This document shows positions 18,020 through 26,511 of a stretch of 64,000 nt of DNA, piece by piece. Made by a program: the position numbers and the translations under genes. How positions within the stretch are numbered: the stretch's first letter is position 1; every line of letters begins with the position of its first letter. The notes beneath the pieces are model-generated. The model had not been told where the DNA came from. It searched no databases and was given only the letters and a program-made list of their open reading frames with translations. The DNA comes from a bacterium (GTDB taxonomy: Bacteria; Hinthialibacterota; Hinthialibacteria; OLB16): assembly GCA_022072055.1 (NCBI GenBank), contig JAJVIK010000008.1, positions 232,111 through 296,110 on the forward strand. The letters are read 5' to 3'.

Positions 18020-19580
18020 TTGAAACTCCTTGCGTGGAGTCTGTTCGGAAGACCTCAAGAATACTCTCCAGAATCCCCGCGAGGGAAGCTGTCTTCGCCT
18101 CGTGAATCGCCTCGATACCCATCGCTTGGAGCGCGGCCGCAGTGGTCGGACCGATGCTGAAGACCTTCGACGAACGAAGGAGGCGACTTGCCATTTCGGC
18201 GCCGAGACGCTCGCGGAACCCCTTGAGCGCCGAGGGACTGGCGAAGGTAATCGCATCCACGGCGCCCGATCTAAGTTGCTCCTCGGCGCTCCATTCCCCG
18301 GCATGGGCCACGGTCCGATAGGCAATCACTCGGTCCACGAGGCCGCCGGCCTCGCTCAGCTGCCCGGCAAGCTCCTCGCGCGCGATCTCCGAGCACGGAA
18401 GCAGAAAACGCCCGCCCCTCACTTTGCCTTGCTCGATCAACGCCTTGGCCAGGGCGCGTCCGGTGGCCTCGGCGGGGATCAGGTCGGGGAAGAGCGAAAA
18501 TTCGGAGAGCCTTCGGGAGGTCGCGTCTCCGACCACGCCAATCCGACAGGAGCCGAAGGCGCGAGAATCGAGCCCCTCCTCGAAGAGTCTCTGGAAAAAG
18601 AAATCCACCGCGTTTTTGCTCGTGAACAGCACCCAGTCATAGGTCCCGATTTCCCTGGCGGCTTCTCGGATGGCCGAGTCTTCCTCGGGGGGGAGGATCG
18701 CGATGCAGGGGCAATCCAGGAGATGGGCGCCCAGCAGAGGGAGCTCCTCGCGCAAGGGATCGCTCGGAGGTGTGGGGGGATGGGTGATGGCGATCCTTCG
18801 ACCGAGGAGCGGCAGGCGCCGCTCGCGCGGAGCGGCCAGACTGAGCACCTCCCCAACCAGCAGGACAAAGGGAATTCCCTTCTCGGGAGAACCGATCCCC
18901 TGTGCAAGCCCTGCCAAGGTCCCTTCGAGAATCCGCTCCTCGGGCGCGCTCGCGGTCAGGATGATCGCTGTCGGGCATTCGGGGGACATCCCTCCGGCGA
19001 TCAGTCGGCGCGCGGCCTCAGCCGTTCTGCCGCCGGCCATGTAGAAGGCCAAAGTGCCCGAGTGGGCTAGCGCGTTCCAGTCGATCTGGGAGTTCGGTTT
19101 GGAGGGGTCCTCGTGGATGGTGGCGAAAGTGACGCTGGAGGCGAGGCCGCGATGAGTCAGGGGGATTCCAAGCGAGGCCGCGGCGGCGGACGCCGCGGTC
19201 ACTCCCGGAATGATCTCAAAGGGAACTCCCGCGTCGGCCAGCGCGCATGCTTCCTCCCCAACTCGTCCGAAAACCGCCGGGTCCCCCCCCTTGAGGCGCG
19301 CCACGCGGAGGCCGGCCGAGGCCTTCTCAATCAGGATTCGGTTGATCTCAGGCTGCTGGATGCCATCGTGACCGGGACTCTTGCCGACATCAACGCGCTC
19401 GGCTGTGGGAGGGACCTCATCGAGGAGCGCGAGTGGAATCAGGCGGTCATGCACGACCACATCGCAGCCGGCGAGACGCGAGAAACCAAGGCAGGTGATC
19501 AGCCTCGGGTCCCCCGGTCCCGCGCCGATTAAGCTGACAAAACCTCCCCCCCGGCTATCCCCGCTCCTGGATTGGGACAT
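18012..19580 (-). CDS. cobA-hemD: Uroporphyrinogen-III C-methyltransferase / synthase fusion
   Basis: 522 residues from the ATG at 19580. Residues ~10-255 are SUMT (CobA): VSLIGAGPGDPRLIT, VDVGKSPG, RLKGGDPAVFGRVGEEA and VTAASAAAASLGIPLTHRG. Residues ~265-510 are uroporphyrinogen-III synthase (HemD): RRIAITHP, WVLFTSKNAVDFFF, DAITFASPSALKGF and SIGPTTAAALQAMG. The fusion makes uroporphyrinogen III and methylates it to precorrin-2, feeding sirohaem, cobalamin or haem pathways. The start lies 26 bases inside the citrate synthase gene and the end overlaps OsmC by eight bases. Downstream haem demand includes NrfHA on the same strand. Confidence 0.95.
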   Translation of the reverse strand: MSQSRSGDSRGGGFVSLIGAGPGDPRLITCLGFSRLAGCDVVVHDRLIPLALLDEVPPTAERVDVGKSPGHDGIQQPEINRILIEKASAGLRVARLKGGDPAVFGRVGEEACALADAGVPFEIIPGVTAASAAAASLGIPLTHRGLASSVTFATIHEDPSKPNSQIDWNALAHSGTLAFYMAGGRTAEAARRLIAGGMSPECPTAIILTASAPEERILEGTLAGLAQGIGSPEKGIPFVLLVGEVLSLAAPRERRLPLLGRRIAITHPPTPPSDPLREELPLLGAHLLDCPCIAILPPEEDSAIREAAREIGTYDWVLFTSKNAVDFFFQRLFEEGLDSRAFGSCRIGVVGDATSRRLSEFSLFPDLIPAEATGRALAKALIEQGKVRGGRFLLPCSEIAREELAGQLSEAGGLVDRVIAYRTVAHAGEWSAEEQLRSGAVDAITFASPSALKGFRERLGAEMASRLLRSSKVFSIGPTTAAALQAMGIEAIHEAKTASLAGILESILEVFRTDSTQGVSNG

Positions 19581-20802
19581 ATTCGACTCGGAGCGGACCC
19601 ACATAGACATCCTGGGGGCGGAAGATGCGGTTGTTCTTGAGATACTCGATGGTTCGCGCCCCCCAGCCGGTGACCCGGCTGACGGCGAAGATCGGTGTGA
19701 ACATGGCCTTGTCGATCCCCATCGCGGCATACACGATCCCGGAATAGAAGTCCACGTTCGGGAAGACCCCCTTCTTCGCGCCCAAGTCCCCGACAACCAG
19801 CTTTTCCAGCTTCTCCGCGATGTCGTAGAGCTTGCGAATTTCGGGATCGCGCTGGGAGAGCAGCTCCGCAAGCGGGTGGAGGACCCTCGCGCGGGGATCG
19901 TAGGCCTTGTAGACCCGGTGGCCGAAGCCCATTACCTTCCGCTTCTTGGCGCGACTTTCCTCGTACCAACCGTCAACCTTGGCCGGATCGCCGATTTCCT
20001 CGAGAGTGTGGAGCACCGCCTCGTTGGCGCCGCCGTGCAGCGGTCCCTTGAGGCTCCCGATTCCCGCCACCAGCGAACTGTACATGTCGGACATGGAGGA
20101 GTTCACCACCATGCTGGCGAAGGTCGAGGCGTTGATCCCGTGGTCGGCGTGCAGGATCAGGCAGATGTCCATCACCCGGGCGTCATCCGGGCTGGGCTGT
20201 TTGCCGGTCATCATCCGAATGAAATCCGCGGCCAGGGATTGGCTGGGATCGGGCGCGAGCGGTTTTTCGCCGGCGCGAATCCGGGAAATCGCCCCAACGA
20301 CGGTCGGGAAGCGCGCGATCATCTTGATGACCACCTCGGTTTGAGCCTCCACCGAGGTGTCATCGGCGTCCGGATCGAGCATCCCCAGGATCGAAACCAG
20401 AGTTCGCAGACCGGTCATCGCGTGGTTCTCGCGAATCGGCAGGCGTTCAAGATACGGTTCGATCTCACTCGGCAGGGCGCGATACTTGCTGAGTTTCGCT
20501 TTGAAATCCTCAAATTCCTTAAGTGTGGGAAGCTTGCCGTAGAGCAAGAGATAAGCGGTCTCCTCAAAAGAGGACTTCTGGGAAAGATCGAAGGTGTCCA
20601 GACCGCAATAGATCAGCCATCCCTTGGGACCGTTGACATAACCCACCTTGCTTTCGCAGGTGATGGCATCCTCCAGGCCGGGTCCAATCTCGCAGGTGAC
20701 CGGCCACTGAATCGCGGTGGTCAGGCTGGGATCCGGCTCGGAGTCGGTCTCCTGATAGGCTTTCTCCTTGGCTTTGCGGACAATCTCTTCGATGTGCGGC
20801 AT
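19555..20802 (-). CDS. gltA: Citrate synthase
   Basis: 415 residues from the ATG at 20802 (GGGAG nine bases upstream; a GTG at 20832 is in frame but overlaps asd). The catalytic motifs are LHADHGINAST, GPLHGGANE and GFGHRVYKAYDPRA, with the catalytic Asp region near FPNVDFYSGIVYAAMGI. The enzyme condenses oxaloacetate and acetyl-CoA at the entry of the citric acid cycle. It is the second gene in an asd-gltA-cobA/hemD-osmC run on the minus strand, with a 26-base overlap into the next gene. The length of ~415 residues is usual for bacterial type II-like or methylcitrate-related enzymes; citrate synthase is the safer call. Confidence 0.95.
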   Translation of the reverse strand: MPHIEEIVRKAKEKAYQETDSEPDPSLTTAIQWPVTCEIGPGLEDAITCESKVGYVNGPKGWLIYCGLDTFDLSQKSSFEETAYLLLYGKLPTLKEFEDFKAKLSKYRALPSEIEPYLERLPIRENHAMTGLRTLVSILGMLDPDADDTSVEAQTEVVIKMIARFPTVVGAISRIRAGEKPLAPDPSQSLAADFIRMMTGKQPSPDDARVMDICLILHADHGINASTFASMVVNSSMSDMYSSLVAGIGSLKGPLHGGANEAVLHTLEEIGDPAKVDGWYEESRAKKRKVMGFGHRVYKAYDPRARVLHPLAELLSQRDPEIRKLYDIAEKLEKLVVGDLGAKKGVFPNVDFYSGIVYAAMGIDKAMFTPIFAVSRVTGWGARTIEYLKNNRIFRPQDVYVGPLRVEYVPIQERG

Positions 20803-20815
20803 CAGGCAGCTCCCA

Positions 20816-21838
20816 TTATGATATATTCCCACCCTCGGCGATCAGCGCCTCGGCGATTTGCACGGCGTTGAGGGCCGCCCCCTTTCGGAGCTGGTCCCCG
20901 CTGATAAAGATCTCCAATCCGCGTCCATCGGGCTGCGACAGGTCCTGACGGATGCGCCCCACAAGGACCTCATCCCGCCCGCTGGCCTCAATCGGCATCG
21001 GAAAGTGGTTTTTCTCCCGGTCGTCCACTAAAATCAACCCCGGAGCTTTGCGGATGGCCTCCCGCGCCTCCTCGACCGAAACCGGGCGCTCGAATTCGAG
21101 GTTCACGGCCTCGGAGTGGGCGCGCATCACCGGGACTCGGATACAGGTCACGCCAAGGCGCATGTCCGGATCGCCGAAGATCTTCTTCATCTCGGCGATC
21201 ACCTTGTTTTCCTCGCCGTTATAGCCGTTGACCTCAATCGCGGCATTATGCGAATACAGATTGAAGGCCAGCTGATGAGGCAGGGCCTTCTTCGTCAGCG
21301 GTTTTCCCTCAAGGACCTCATGGGTTTGAGTCACCAGTTCATTCATCGCCGCCGCCCCCGCGCCGCTCGCCGATTGGTAGGTGGCGACCACCATCCGGCG
21401 AACTCGTGAAAGTCGGTACAGCGGCCAGACCGCGACCGCCAGGATCGCCGCGCAGCAGTTGGGATTGGCGATCAGGCCCGGATGGGAGCGGATGGCCGAG
21501 GCGTTCACCTCCGGCACCACCAGGGGGACACCGTTCTCCATCCGAAACGCCGAGGTGTTGTCCACAATCACCGCGCCCGCCTGGACCGCGCGCTCCCGGA
21601 AGGTCCGAGTCACCGAGGCTCCAGCCGATGACAGGACAATCTCCCCCTTGGCGAACGAATGCTTGCCAAGTTCCGCCACGGTGAGCTCCTGGCCTTTGAA
21701 GGTCACCTTCTTTCCCACGGAGCGACTGGAGGCGAGCGGGACCAACTCATCCACCGGGAATTCCCGCTCGGAAAGGCACTCCAACATGACTTGACCGACC
21801 GCTCCGGTCACTCCGACAACACTGACACGATACCCCAT
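20816..21838 (-). CDS. asd: Aspartate-semialdehyde dehydrogenase
   Basis: 340 residues from the ATG at 21838 (MGYRVSVVGVTGAVG); an in-frame start at 21877 lacks support. The NADPH-binding GxTGxVG motif is at the N-terminus, the catalytic Cys is in ANPNCCAAILAVA, and VATYQSASGAGAAAMNEL and RVPVMRAHSEAVNLEF are conserved. It reduces aspartyl-4-phosphate to the semialdehyde for lysine, threonine, methionine and diaminopimelate synthesis. It heads the minus-strand operon and is divergent from the sodium symporter. Confidence 0.96.
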   Translation of the reverse strand: MGYRVSVVGVTGAVGQVMLECLSEREFPVDELVPLASSRSVGKKVTFKGQELTVAELGKHSFAKGEIVLSSAGASVTRTFRERAVQAGAVIVDNTSAFRMENGVPLVVPEVNASAIRSHPGLIANPNCCAAILAVAVWPLYRLSRVRRMVVATYQSASGAGAAAMNELVTQTHEVLEGKPLTKKALPHQLAFNLYSHNAAIEVNGYNGEENKVIAEMKKIFGDPDMRLGVTCIRVPVMRAHSEAVNLEFERPVSVEEAREAIRKAPGLILVDDREKNHFPMPIEASGRDEVLVGRIRQDLSQPDGRGLEIFISGDQLRKGAALNAVQIAEALIAEGGNIS

Positions 21839-22075
21839 GATTGAACCACTACCTCTAAAGCGCTTTTCCCTCATCATGCGGGAAGAAGCAGTTTAGCAAA
21901 AGGGGTTAGGGCATGGCAGTCCCACGGAAGGATTCGAGGCCCTCGGGGTGGCGTGGCCCGATTGGAGTGCCCCATCTTTCGGAATTCCCGTCTTGTGCTT
22001 TCGTCCGTGGCGGGTTTGAATACGCTCCCTGGCTCGCGCACGCGGGCCGAGAGCCGAGGAAGAGGGGGGCAGAGA

Positions 22076-23701
22076 GTGGCCGAGCTGAAAAAGGAGCAGT
22101 GGGCGACCCGCATCGGCGTGATCATGGCGGTCGCGGGATCCGCGGTCGGGCTGGGTAATTTCCTTCGTTTCCCGGGGCTTGCCGCGAAGTACGGGGGAGG
22201 GGCCTTCATGATCCCCTACTTCATTTCCCTTCTGCTGATCGGAATCCCCATCTGCTGGTGTGAATGGACTTTGGGCCGCTATGGGGGGCAGCGGGGGTAC
22301 AACAGCGCCCCGGGGATCTTCCGAGTTCTCACGAAATCCGGCGGATCGATCTATTTCGGGGTCCTCGCGGTCATTGTCCCGCTGGTCATCTACATGTACT
22401 ACGTCTTCATCGAGTCCTGGTGTTTGGCGTATGCCTGGTATTATCTCACCGGAGGGATGCCGCAAAGTGTGGGGACCGACACCACCCCCTTCAAGCAGTT
22501 TTTCGCGGATTTTGTCGGCACGGGGGACAATGGGCTGGTTCTCGGCGGCCGTCTCAGTCCCGCGGTGGTCTTTCTGCTGGTGGTCTTTGTCATGAACTTC
22601 TACCTGATCTATCGCGGTCTTTCCAAAGGCATTGAGACCTTCTGCAAGTTCGCGATGCCCTCGCTGATTTTCTTCGCGATCCTTGTGTTGATCCGGGTCC
22701 TCACCCTCGGCACTCCCAACCCCGAGTTTCCGGACCGAAATGTCAGCAACGGGCTTGGTTTTATGTGGAACCTCAAGGTGCCGGAGGGGGGCTCGGTTTG
22801 GACATTGCTCAATCCGATCCACAACCCGGAGATTTGGCTTCAGGCCGCCGGGCAGATCTTCTTCAGCCTCTCGGTCGGTTTTGGGATCGTGATGACCTAC
22901 GCGAGCTACTTGAGGGCCAAGGATGACGTGGTCCTGTCCGGAATCTCCGCCACCGCCACAAACGAGTTCTGCGAGGTCTGCCTGGGCGGGTTGATCACCG
23001 TTCCCGCCGCGTTCATCTTCCTTGGCGGCGACGCCATCACCAATGTGGCCGGCTCCTCCCTCGGCATGGGGTTCCTGACCCTCCCCGCCGTGTTTGAGCG
23101 CATGCCCATCGGGCATTTCTTCGGGTTCATCTGGTTCTTCCTGCTGTTTCTGGCCGCGATCACCTCCTCGCTTTCCATGCTCCAGCCGGTGATTGCTTTT
23201 CTGGAGGAGGGTTTTGGCCTCGCGCGGCGCGCCTCGGTGACCTTCCTCGGGCTGCTCACCTTGATCGGGAGCTTTTTCGTGGTCTACTTCAGCAAGGACC
23301 TGGAGGCCTTGGACACCATGGATTTCTGGATTGGCCAGGTCGGCATCTTCCTCCTCGGCACGATCACCGTGATCTTCTTCGGGTGGGTGTTGGGGATAGA
23401 AAGAGGATTTGAGGAGGCGCACCGTGGCGCGCACATTCGGATCCCCGGTTTCTTCAGATTCATCATCAAGTATCTTTCGCCCCTGTATCTGATCTCCATC
23501 TTCAGTCTGTTCATTTACCAAAACCTGGTGGTGAAGGCGACCGAGGAGGGGTCTTATGTGTGGCGCGCCCTCTACAAGCATGAGACCCAGATCACGCTTG
23601 GGTTCATTCTGATCCTGATCGTGTTCTTCACCATGTTGGTGAACCTTGCGGGCAAACGTTGGCGCGAGCGTGAAGCGAGCGCCGGAGGAGGCGGGCTCTG
23701 A
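22076..23701 (+). CDS. Sodium:neurotransmitter symporter (SNF/NSS) family transporter
   Basis: 541 residues from the GTG at 22076 (G-rich Shine-Dalgarno seven bases upstream). The start WATRIGVIMAVAGSAVGLGNFLRFP is the signature first helix of the LeuT-fold NSS family with its sodium/substrate site. About 12 hydrophobic segments follow, ending IFILILIVFF-like helices and a basic tail. It imports an amino acid or related solute with Na+. Its stop overlaps the ATG of a 50-residue membrane protein (TGATG-type junction), which matches the two-gene MetP/MetS arrangement of methionine/alanine transporters. Substrate remains inference. Confidence 0.93.
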   Translation: MAELKKEQWATRIGVIMAVAGSAVGLGNFLRFPGLAAKYGGGAFMIPYFISLLLIGIPICWCEWTLGRYGGQRGYNSAPGIFRVLTKSGGSIYFGVLAVIVPLVIYMYYVFIESWCLAYAWYYLTGGMPQSVGTDTTPFKQFFADFVGTGDNGLVLGGRLSPAVVFLLVVFVMNFYLIYRGLSKGIETFCKFAMPSLIFFAILVLIRVLTLGTPNPEFPDRNVSNGLGFMWNLKVPEGGSVWTLLNPIHNPEIWLQAAGQIFFSLSVGFGIVMTYASYLRAKDDVVLSGISATATNEFCEVCLGGLITVPAAFIFLGGDAITNVAGSSLGMGFLTLPAVFERMPIGHFFGFIWFFLLFLAAITSSLSMLQPVIAFLEEGFGLARRASVTFLGLLTLIGSFFVVYFSKDLEALDTMDFWIGQVGIFLLGTITVIFFGWVLGIERGFEEAHRGAHIRIPGFFRFIIKYLSPLYLISIFSLFIYQNLVVKATEEGSYVWRALYKHETQITLGFILILIVFFTMLVNLAGKRWREREASAGGGGL

Positions 23702-23853
23702 TGGAAACGAGCGGGTGGATCTTTCTCTTGGTGTCCTGTTCATTCGTCACAATCTTGACGGTTTACTGCTTTTGGAAAGTCCTATCCCTTCCAAGCGAGG
23801 TGGATGAAGACCTCCATGCCCCATTGGACATCGACACGCGAGACTTGGAGTAG
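23701..23853 (+). CDS. MetS-like small subunit of NSS transporter
   Basis: 50 residues, starting METSGWIFLLVSCSFVTILT with a single membrane helix and ending in an acidic soluble tail (SEVDEDLHAPLDIDTRDLE). The ATG shares its A with the stop of the NSS transporter. Small one-helix subunits (MetS) directly following NSS genes are required for activity of the actinobacterial MetPS transporter. Position, length and topology all fit this family, although the sequence is too short for certainty. Confidence 0.8.
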   Translation: METSGWIFLLVSCSFVTILTVYCFWKVLSLPSEVDEDLHAPLDIDTRDLE

Positions 23854-23898
23854 CCCCTCACGCGGCGGCGGTAGCCAAAGGTCCGTTTTTTCCCGAAG

Positions 23899-24086
23899 AT
23901 GGAGAGGAGCGGAGGGAACTCATCGAGCATCTTGAGGCCAATGGATACAATCTCCTCCGAGAGGGAGCAAACCACTCCACTTATGCAAACCAGGTAAAGA
24001 CTATTCCGGTAAAGCGTCATCGAACTCTAGACCGGATCACGGCCAATGAAATCTGCAAACAGGCTGGCTTGAAGACGAGGTCTTAA
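23899..24086 (+). pseudogene. hicA toxin remnant (frameshifted start)
   Basis: The frame ending at TAA 24084-24086 encodes RRELIEHLEANGYNLLREG, then ANHSTYAN...TIPVKRHRTLDRITANEICKQAGL. This is the HicA mRNA-interferase dsRBD-like fold with its catalytic His (GANHSTY). No ATG, GTG or TTG occurs in this frame back to the previous in-frame stop at 23805. The natural start, ATG at 23899 (ATGGAGAGG), lies in a different frame; removing five bases near 23908 would restore it. No hicB is adjacent. It looks like a decayed solo toxin. Confidence 0.75.
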
Positions 24087-24094
24087 AGAATCTC

Positions 24095-25618
24095 ATGTCC
24101 ACTCCGATTCTTGAAATGCGGGATATCTCGAAGGACTTCGATGGGGTCCACGCCCTTTCGCATGTGAACTTTTCGGTGGCGGAGGGGGAAATCCACGCGC
24201 TGGTGGGGGAGAACGGCGCGGGAAAATCGACCCTGATGAAAATCCTCTCCGGGGTGTATCCCCACGGGTCCTATGGCGGCGGGATCCACTACCGAGGCCA
24301 GGAGGCCCGCTTCGCCGACACCCGCGCCGCGCAAGACTCCGGGATCGCGATCATCCACCAGGAGCTCAACCTGGTGTCCGGGATGACCGTGGCGGAAAAC
24401 ATCTTTCTGGGGCGCGAGCCGAACCGCTTCGGGTGGGTGGACTGGCGTCGCATGCGCGCCGAGGCGCGCGCCCTGCTCGACCGCCTGGGGTTGGATTTCC
24501 CTCCAGAGACTCCCGTCTCCTCGCTTTCGGTCGGTCAGTGCCAGATGACGGAAATCGCCAAAGCCCTCAGCCAGAAGGTGGATCTGTTGATCCTGGATGA
24601 GCCGACCAGCGCGCTCACCGATCCGGAGATCGAGCGCTTGTTCGAGCTGCTCTTCCAGCTTAGGAGTCAGGGGGTCACCTCGATCTACATCTCCCACAAA
24701 CTGGAGGAGGTGTTCCGTCTGGCGGACACCATCACGGTCCTGCGGGATGGGCGCGCGGTGGGCACTTGGGCGCGGGATGAGACCGATCCGCGACGGGTGG
24801 TGGCGGCGATGGTGGGGCGGGACATCAGCGACCTGTTCCCTTGGCAGACACGGTCCGCAGGGGATCCGGCGCTGGAGGTGGAGGGCCTTACGGTCACCGA
24901 CCCCTCGGCGCATCGTCCGATCCTGGACAACATCTCCTTCGCCCTGCGCGCGGGGGAGATCCTTGGGGTGGCGGGGCTGATGGGGGCTGGAAGGACCGAG
25001 CTCGCCGGCTCGCTCTTCGGGGTCCCGCCCGGAAAGCTCGTCGGGAAGGTTCGGGTGAACGGAGCGCCGGTGGAGATCCGCCATCCCTTGGACGCCATTC
25101 GGCGGGGAATTGCGCTGCTCACCGAGGACCGCAAACAGAGCGGCCTGCTTTTCAACCTCTCCATCGCGAAGAACATCACCCTGGCCGCGTTGGACCGGGT
25201 CGCATCCGGCCCGATGTTGAACCCCGCCTCGGAGCGCGCGCTCGCCGCGGATTACGCCGGGCGGCTGACCGTGAAGAGCGCCAACCTGGCCAACCTGGTC
25301 GGGACTCTATCGGGCGGGAATCAGCAGAAGGTGTTGCTCGCGCGTTGGTTGGCCACTGAGCCGAGGATTTTGATTCTCGATGAACCCACGCGCGGGATTG
25401 ATGTCGGCGCGAAGGTGGAGATCTATCGCTTGATGATCGAGCTGGCCCGCGCCGGGCTGGCGATCCTGATGATCTCCTCCGAGCTGCCCGAAGTCCTTGG
25501 GATGAGCGACCGCATCCTGGTCATGCGCGAGGGGCGCATCGCGGGGGAGCTTTCGCGCGAGGCGGCCTCCGAGGAAGAGGTCATGCACCTCGCCACGGGA
25601 GTGGCCAAGGCGGCATGA
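24095..25618 (+). CDS. Sugar-type ABC transporter ATPase with two nucleotide-binding domains
   Basis: 507 residues, XylG/MglA/RbsA type. Domain 1 (1-~240): GENGAGKST, SVGQCQMTEIAKAL signature, LLILDEPTSALT. Domain 2 (~255-507): GLMGAGRTELA, SGGNQQKVLLARWLA and LILDEPTRGIDVGAK. The altered second Walker A (GAGRTE) is normal for this family. It would energise pentose/hexose or nucleoside import. No permease or substrate-binding protein gene lies nearby, so it is an orphan here. Broken toxin genes sit on both sides, and the last four bases overlap the ATG of the DUF4258 frame. Confidence 0.93.
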   Translation: MSTPILEMRDISKDFDGVHALSHVNFSVAEGEIHALVGENGAGKSTLMKILSGVYPHGSYGGGIHYRGQEARFADTRAAQDSGIAIIHQELNLVSGMTVAENIFLGREPNRFGWVDWRRMRAEARALLDRLGLDFPPETPVSSLSVGQCQMTEIAKALSQKVDLLILDEPTSALTDPEIERLFELLFQLRSQGVTSIYISHKLEEVFRLADTITVLRDGRAVGTWARDETDPRRVVAAMVGRDISDLFPWQTRSAGDPALEVEGLTVTDPSAHRPILDNISFALRAGEILGVAGLMGAGRTELAGSLFGVPPGKLVGKVRVNGAPVEIRHPLDAIRRGIALLTEDRKQSGLLFNLSIAKNITLAALDRVASGPMLNPASERALAADYAGRLTVKSANLANLVGTLSGGNQQKVLLARWLATEPRILILDEPTRGIDVGAKVEIYRLMIELARAGLAILMISSELPEVLGMSDRILVMREGRIAGELSREAASEEEVMHLATGVAKAA

Positions 25619-25896
25619 AATCAAATCCCGATAAACCCATTGTTTTGACTCTCCATGCGAGACGTCGCATGGGACTTCGAGGTGCAACGCAGCGCGAGGT
25701 GTGGGAGACCATCCGAAGAGGTGTGTGGACTCCCGCGAAGCGCGGGAAGTGGCACTCAACGCTTCGGTTCGAGGGCAAGACGGCTTCCCCTTTCACTTGA
25801 GCCTCGTACAATTATAAAACTGTGGACGTTGTTTTCGCGGATGAGCTCGACCAGGTCGTGGTGCTCACTGTGAAGACCTACTTCCACAACGAGTAG
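25615..25896 (+). pseudogene. DUF4258 toxin-like gene split by an in-frame UGA
   Basis: The ATG at 25615 overlaps the ABC gene stop. The first 61 codons read IVLTLHARRRMGLRGATQREVWETI, the usual N-terminal half of DUF4258. A TGA then occurs at 25798-25800. The same frame continues to TAG at 25894-25896 and encodes YNYKTVDVVFADELDQ and VVVLTVKTYFHNE, the expected C-terminal half. A nonsense mutation is the simplest explanation; there is no frameshift. DUF4258 genes are typically paired with DUF2283, as here. Confidence 0.8.
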
Positions 25897-25911
25897 ATGG
25901 AGGTTCCAACC

Positions 25912-26139
25912 ATGAAGATTTCATATGATGCCGAGGCGGACGCCCTCTACCTTGAACTCAGGACTCTTGAACCGGGGACCGCCGTGTGTCGAGATCTCAA
26001 TGAAGATATCGTGGCTGACTATGGACCCGATGGCCGCCTCGCGGGTATTGAAATCCTTGAGGCCACCACCCTGCTTGGAGACCAACCGGGATCTGTGGTG
26101 CTGGAAGTGGCCACCTCCGCGATCGGAGGCGGGACCTGA
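25912..26139 (+). CDS. DUF2283 family protein (antitoxin-like)
   Basis: 75 residues from the ATG at 25912, with GGAGG nine bases upstream (an ATG at 25897 is also in frame). The DUF2283 pattern MKISYDAEADALYLEL...VCRDLNEDIVADYGPDGRLAGIEIL is complete. These small beta proteins are commonly encoded next to DUF4258 genes and are thought to be the antitoxin half of a toxin-antitoxin-like pair. The toxin half here is interrupted, so this copy may be a leftover. Confidence 0.85.
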   Translation: MKISYDAEADALYLELRTLEPGTAVCRDLNEDIVADYGPDGRLAGIEILEATTLLGDQPGSVVLEVATSAIGGGT

Positions 26140-26151
26140 TCCATTGATACC

Positions 26152-26469
26152 GTGAAGAAGCGACTTCGCAAGAAGCGGCGATTGGGTGAGTTCCAGGAAC
26201 TCGGATTCGAGGTGGAGTTCCGCATGGTTAACGTTCCCTCCATCGAGGAGCGAAACCGTGTGTTTGAAACCTTTGTCGAACAGGCCATCGAGGGAAATGA
26301 TCTCGTTTGTGGGGGTGGGGGAGTTGGGTTGGAGTTGGGCTTCTTTGTAACCTCCGCGACTGAGGGGAATCGCAGAGCTGTCGGAGAGTGGCTTGCGGCG
26401 CATCCTTTGGTCGAGAAGTATGAAGTCGGGCCACTTCGGGATGCGTGGCATGGATGGGATGATGATTGA
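26152..26469 (+). CDS. YggL-family (DUF469) protein
   Basis: 105 residues with a GTG start. The conserved start KKRLRKKRRLGEFQELGFEV and later ...WLAAHPLVEKYEVGPLRDAWHGW match the E. coli YggL family, a small protein reported to bind the 50S ribosomal subunit. The middle has a glycine-rich segment (CGGGGVGLEL) where the family usually has a gapped loop. No clear Shine-Dalgarno is visible, and the gene begins 12 bp after DUF2283. Confidence 0.88.
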   Translation: MKKRLRKKRRLGEFQELGFEVEFRMVNVPSIEERNRVFETFVEQAIEGNDLVCGGGGVGLELGFFVTSATEGNRRAVGEWLAAHPLVEKYEVGPLRDAWHGWDDD

Positions 26470-26511
26470 GCGGGCTCCTTCCCTCTTTTCGCGGTCAATC
26501 CGGCAATATCC

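Noticed and set aside
19381..20871. Plus-strand frame opposite citrate synthase
   Set aside because: Antisense of a well-conserved enzyme; no motif.
21893..23743. Long antisense frame opposite the NSS transporter
   Set aside because: It runs against membrane helices with clear family motifs; its product is highly charged and low-complexity.
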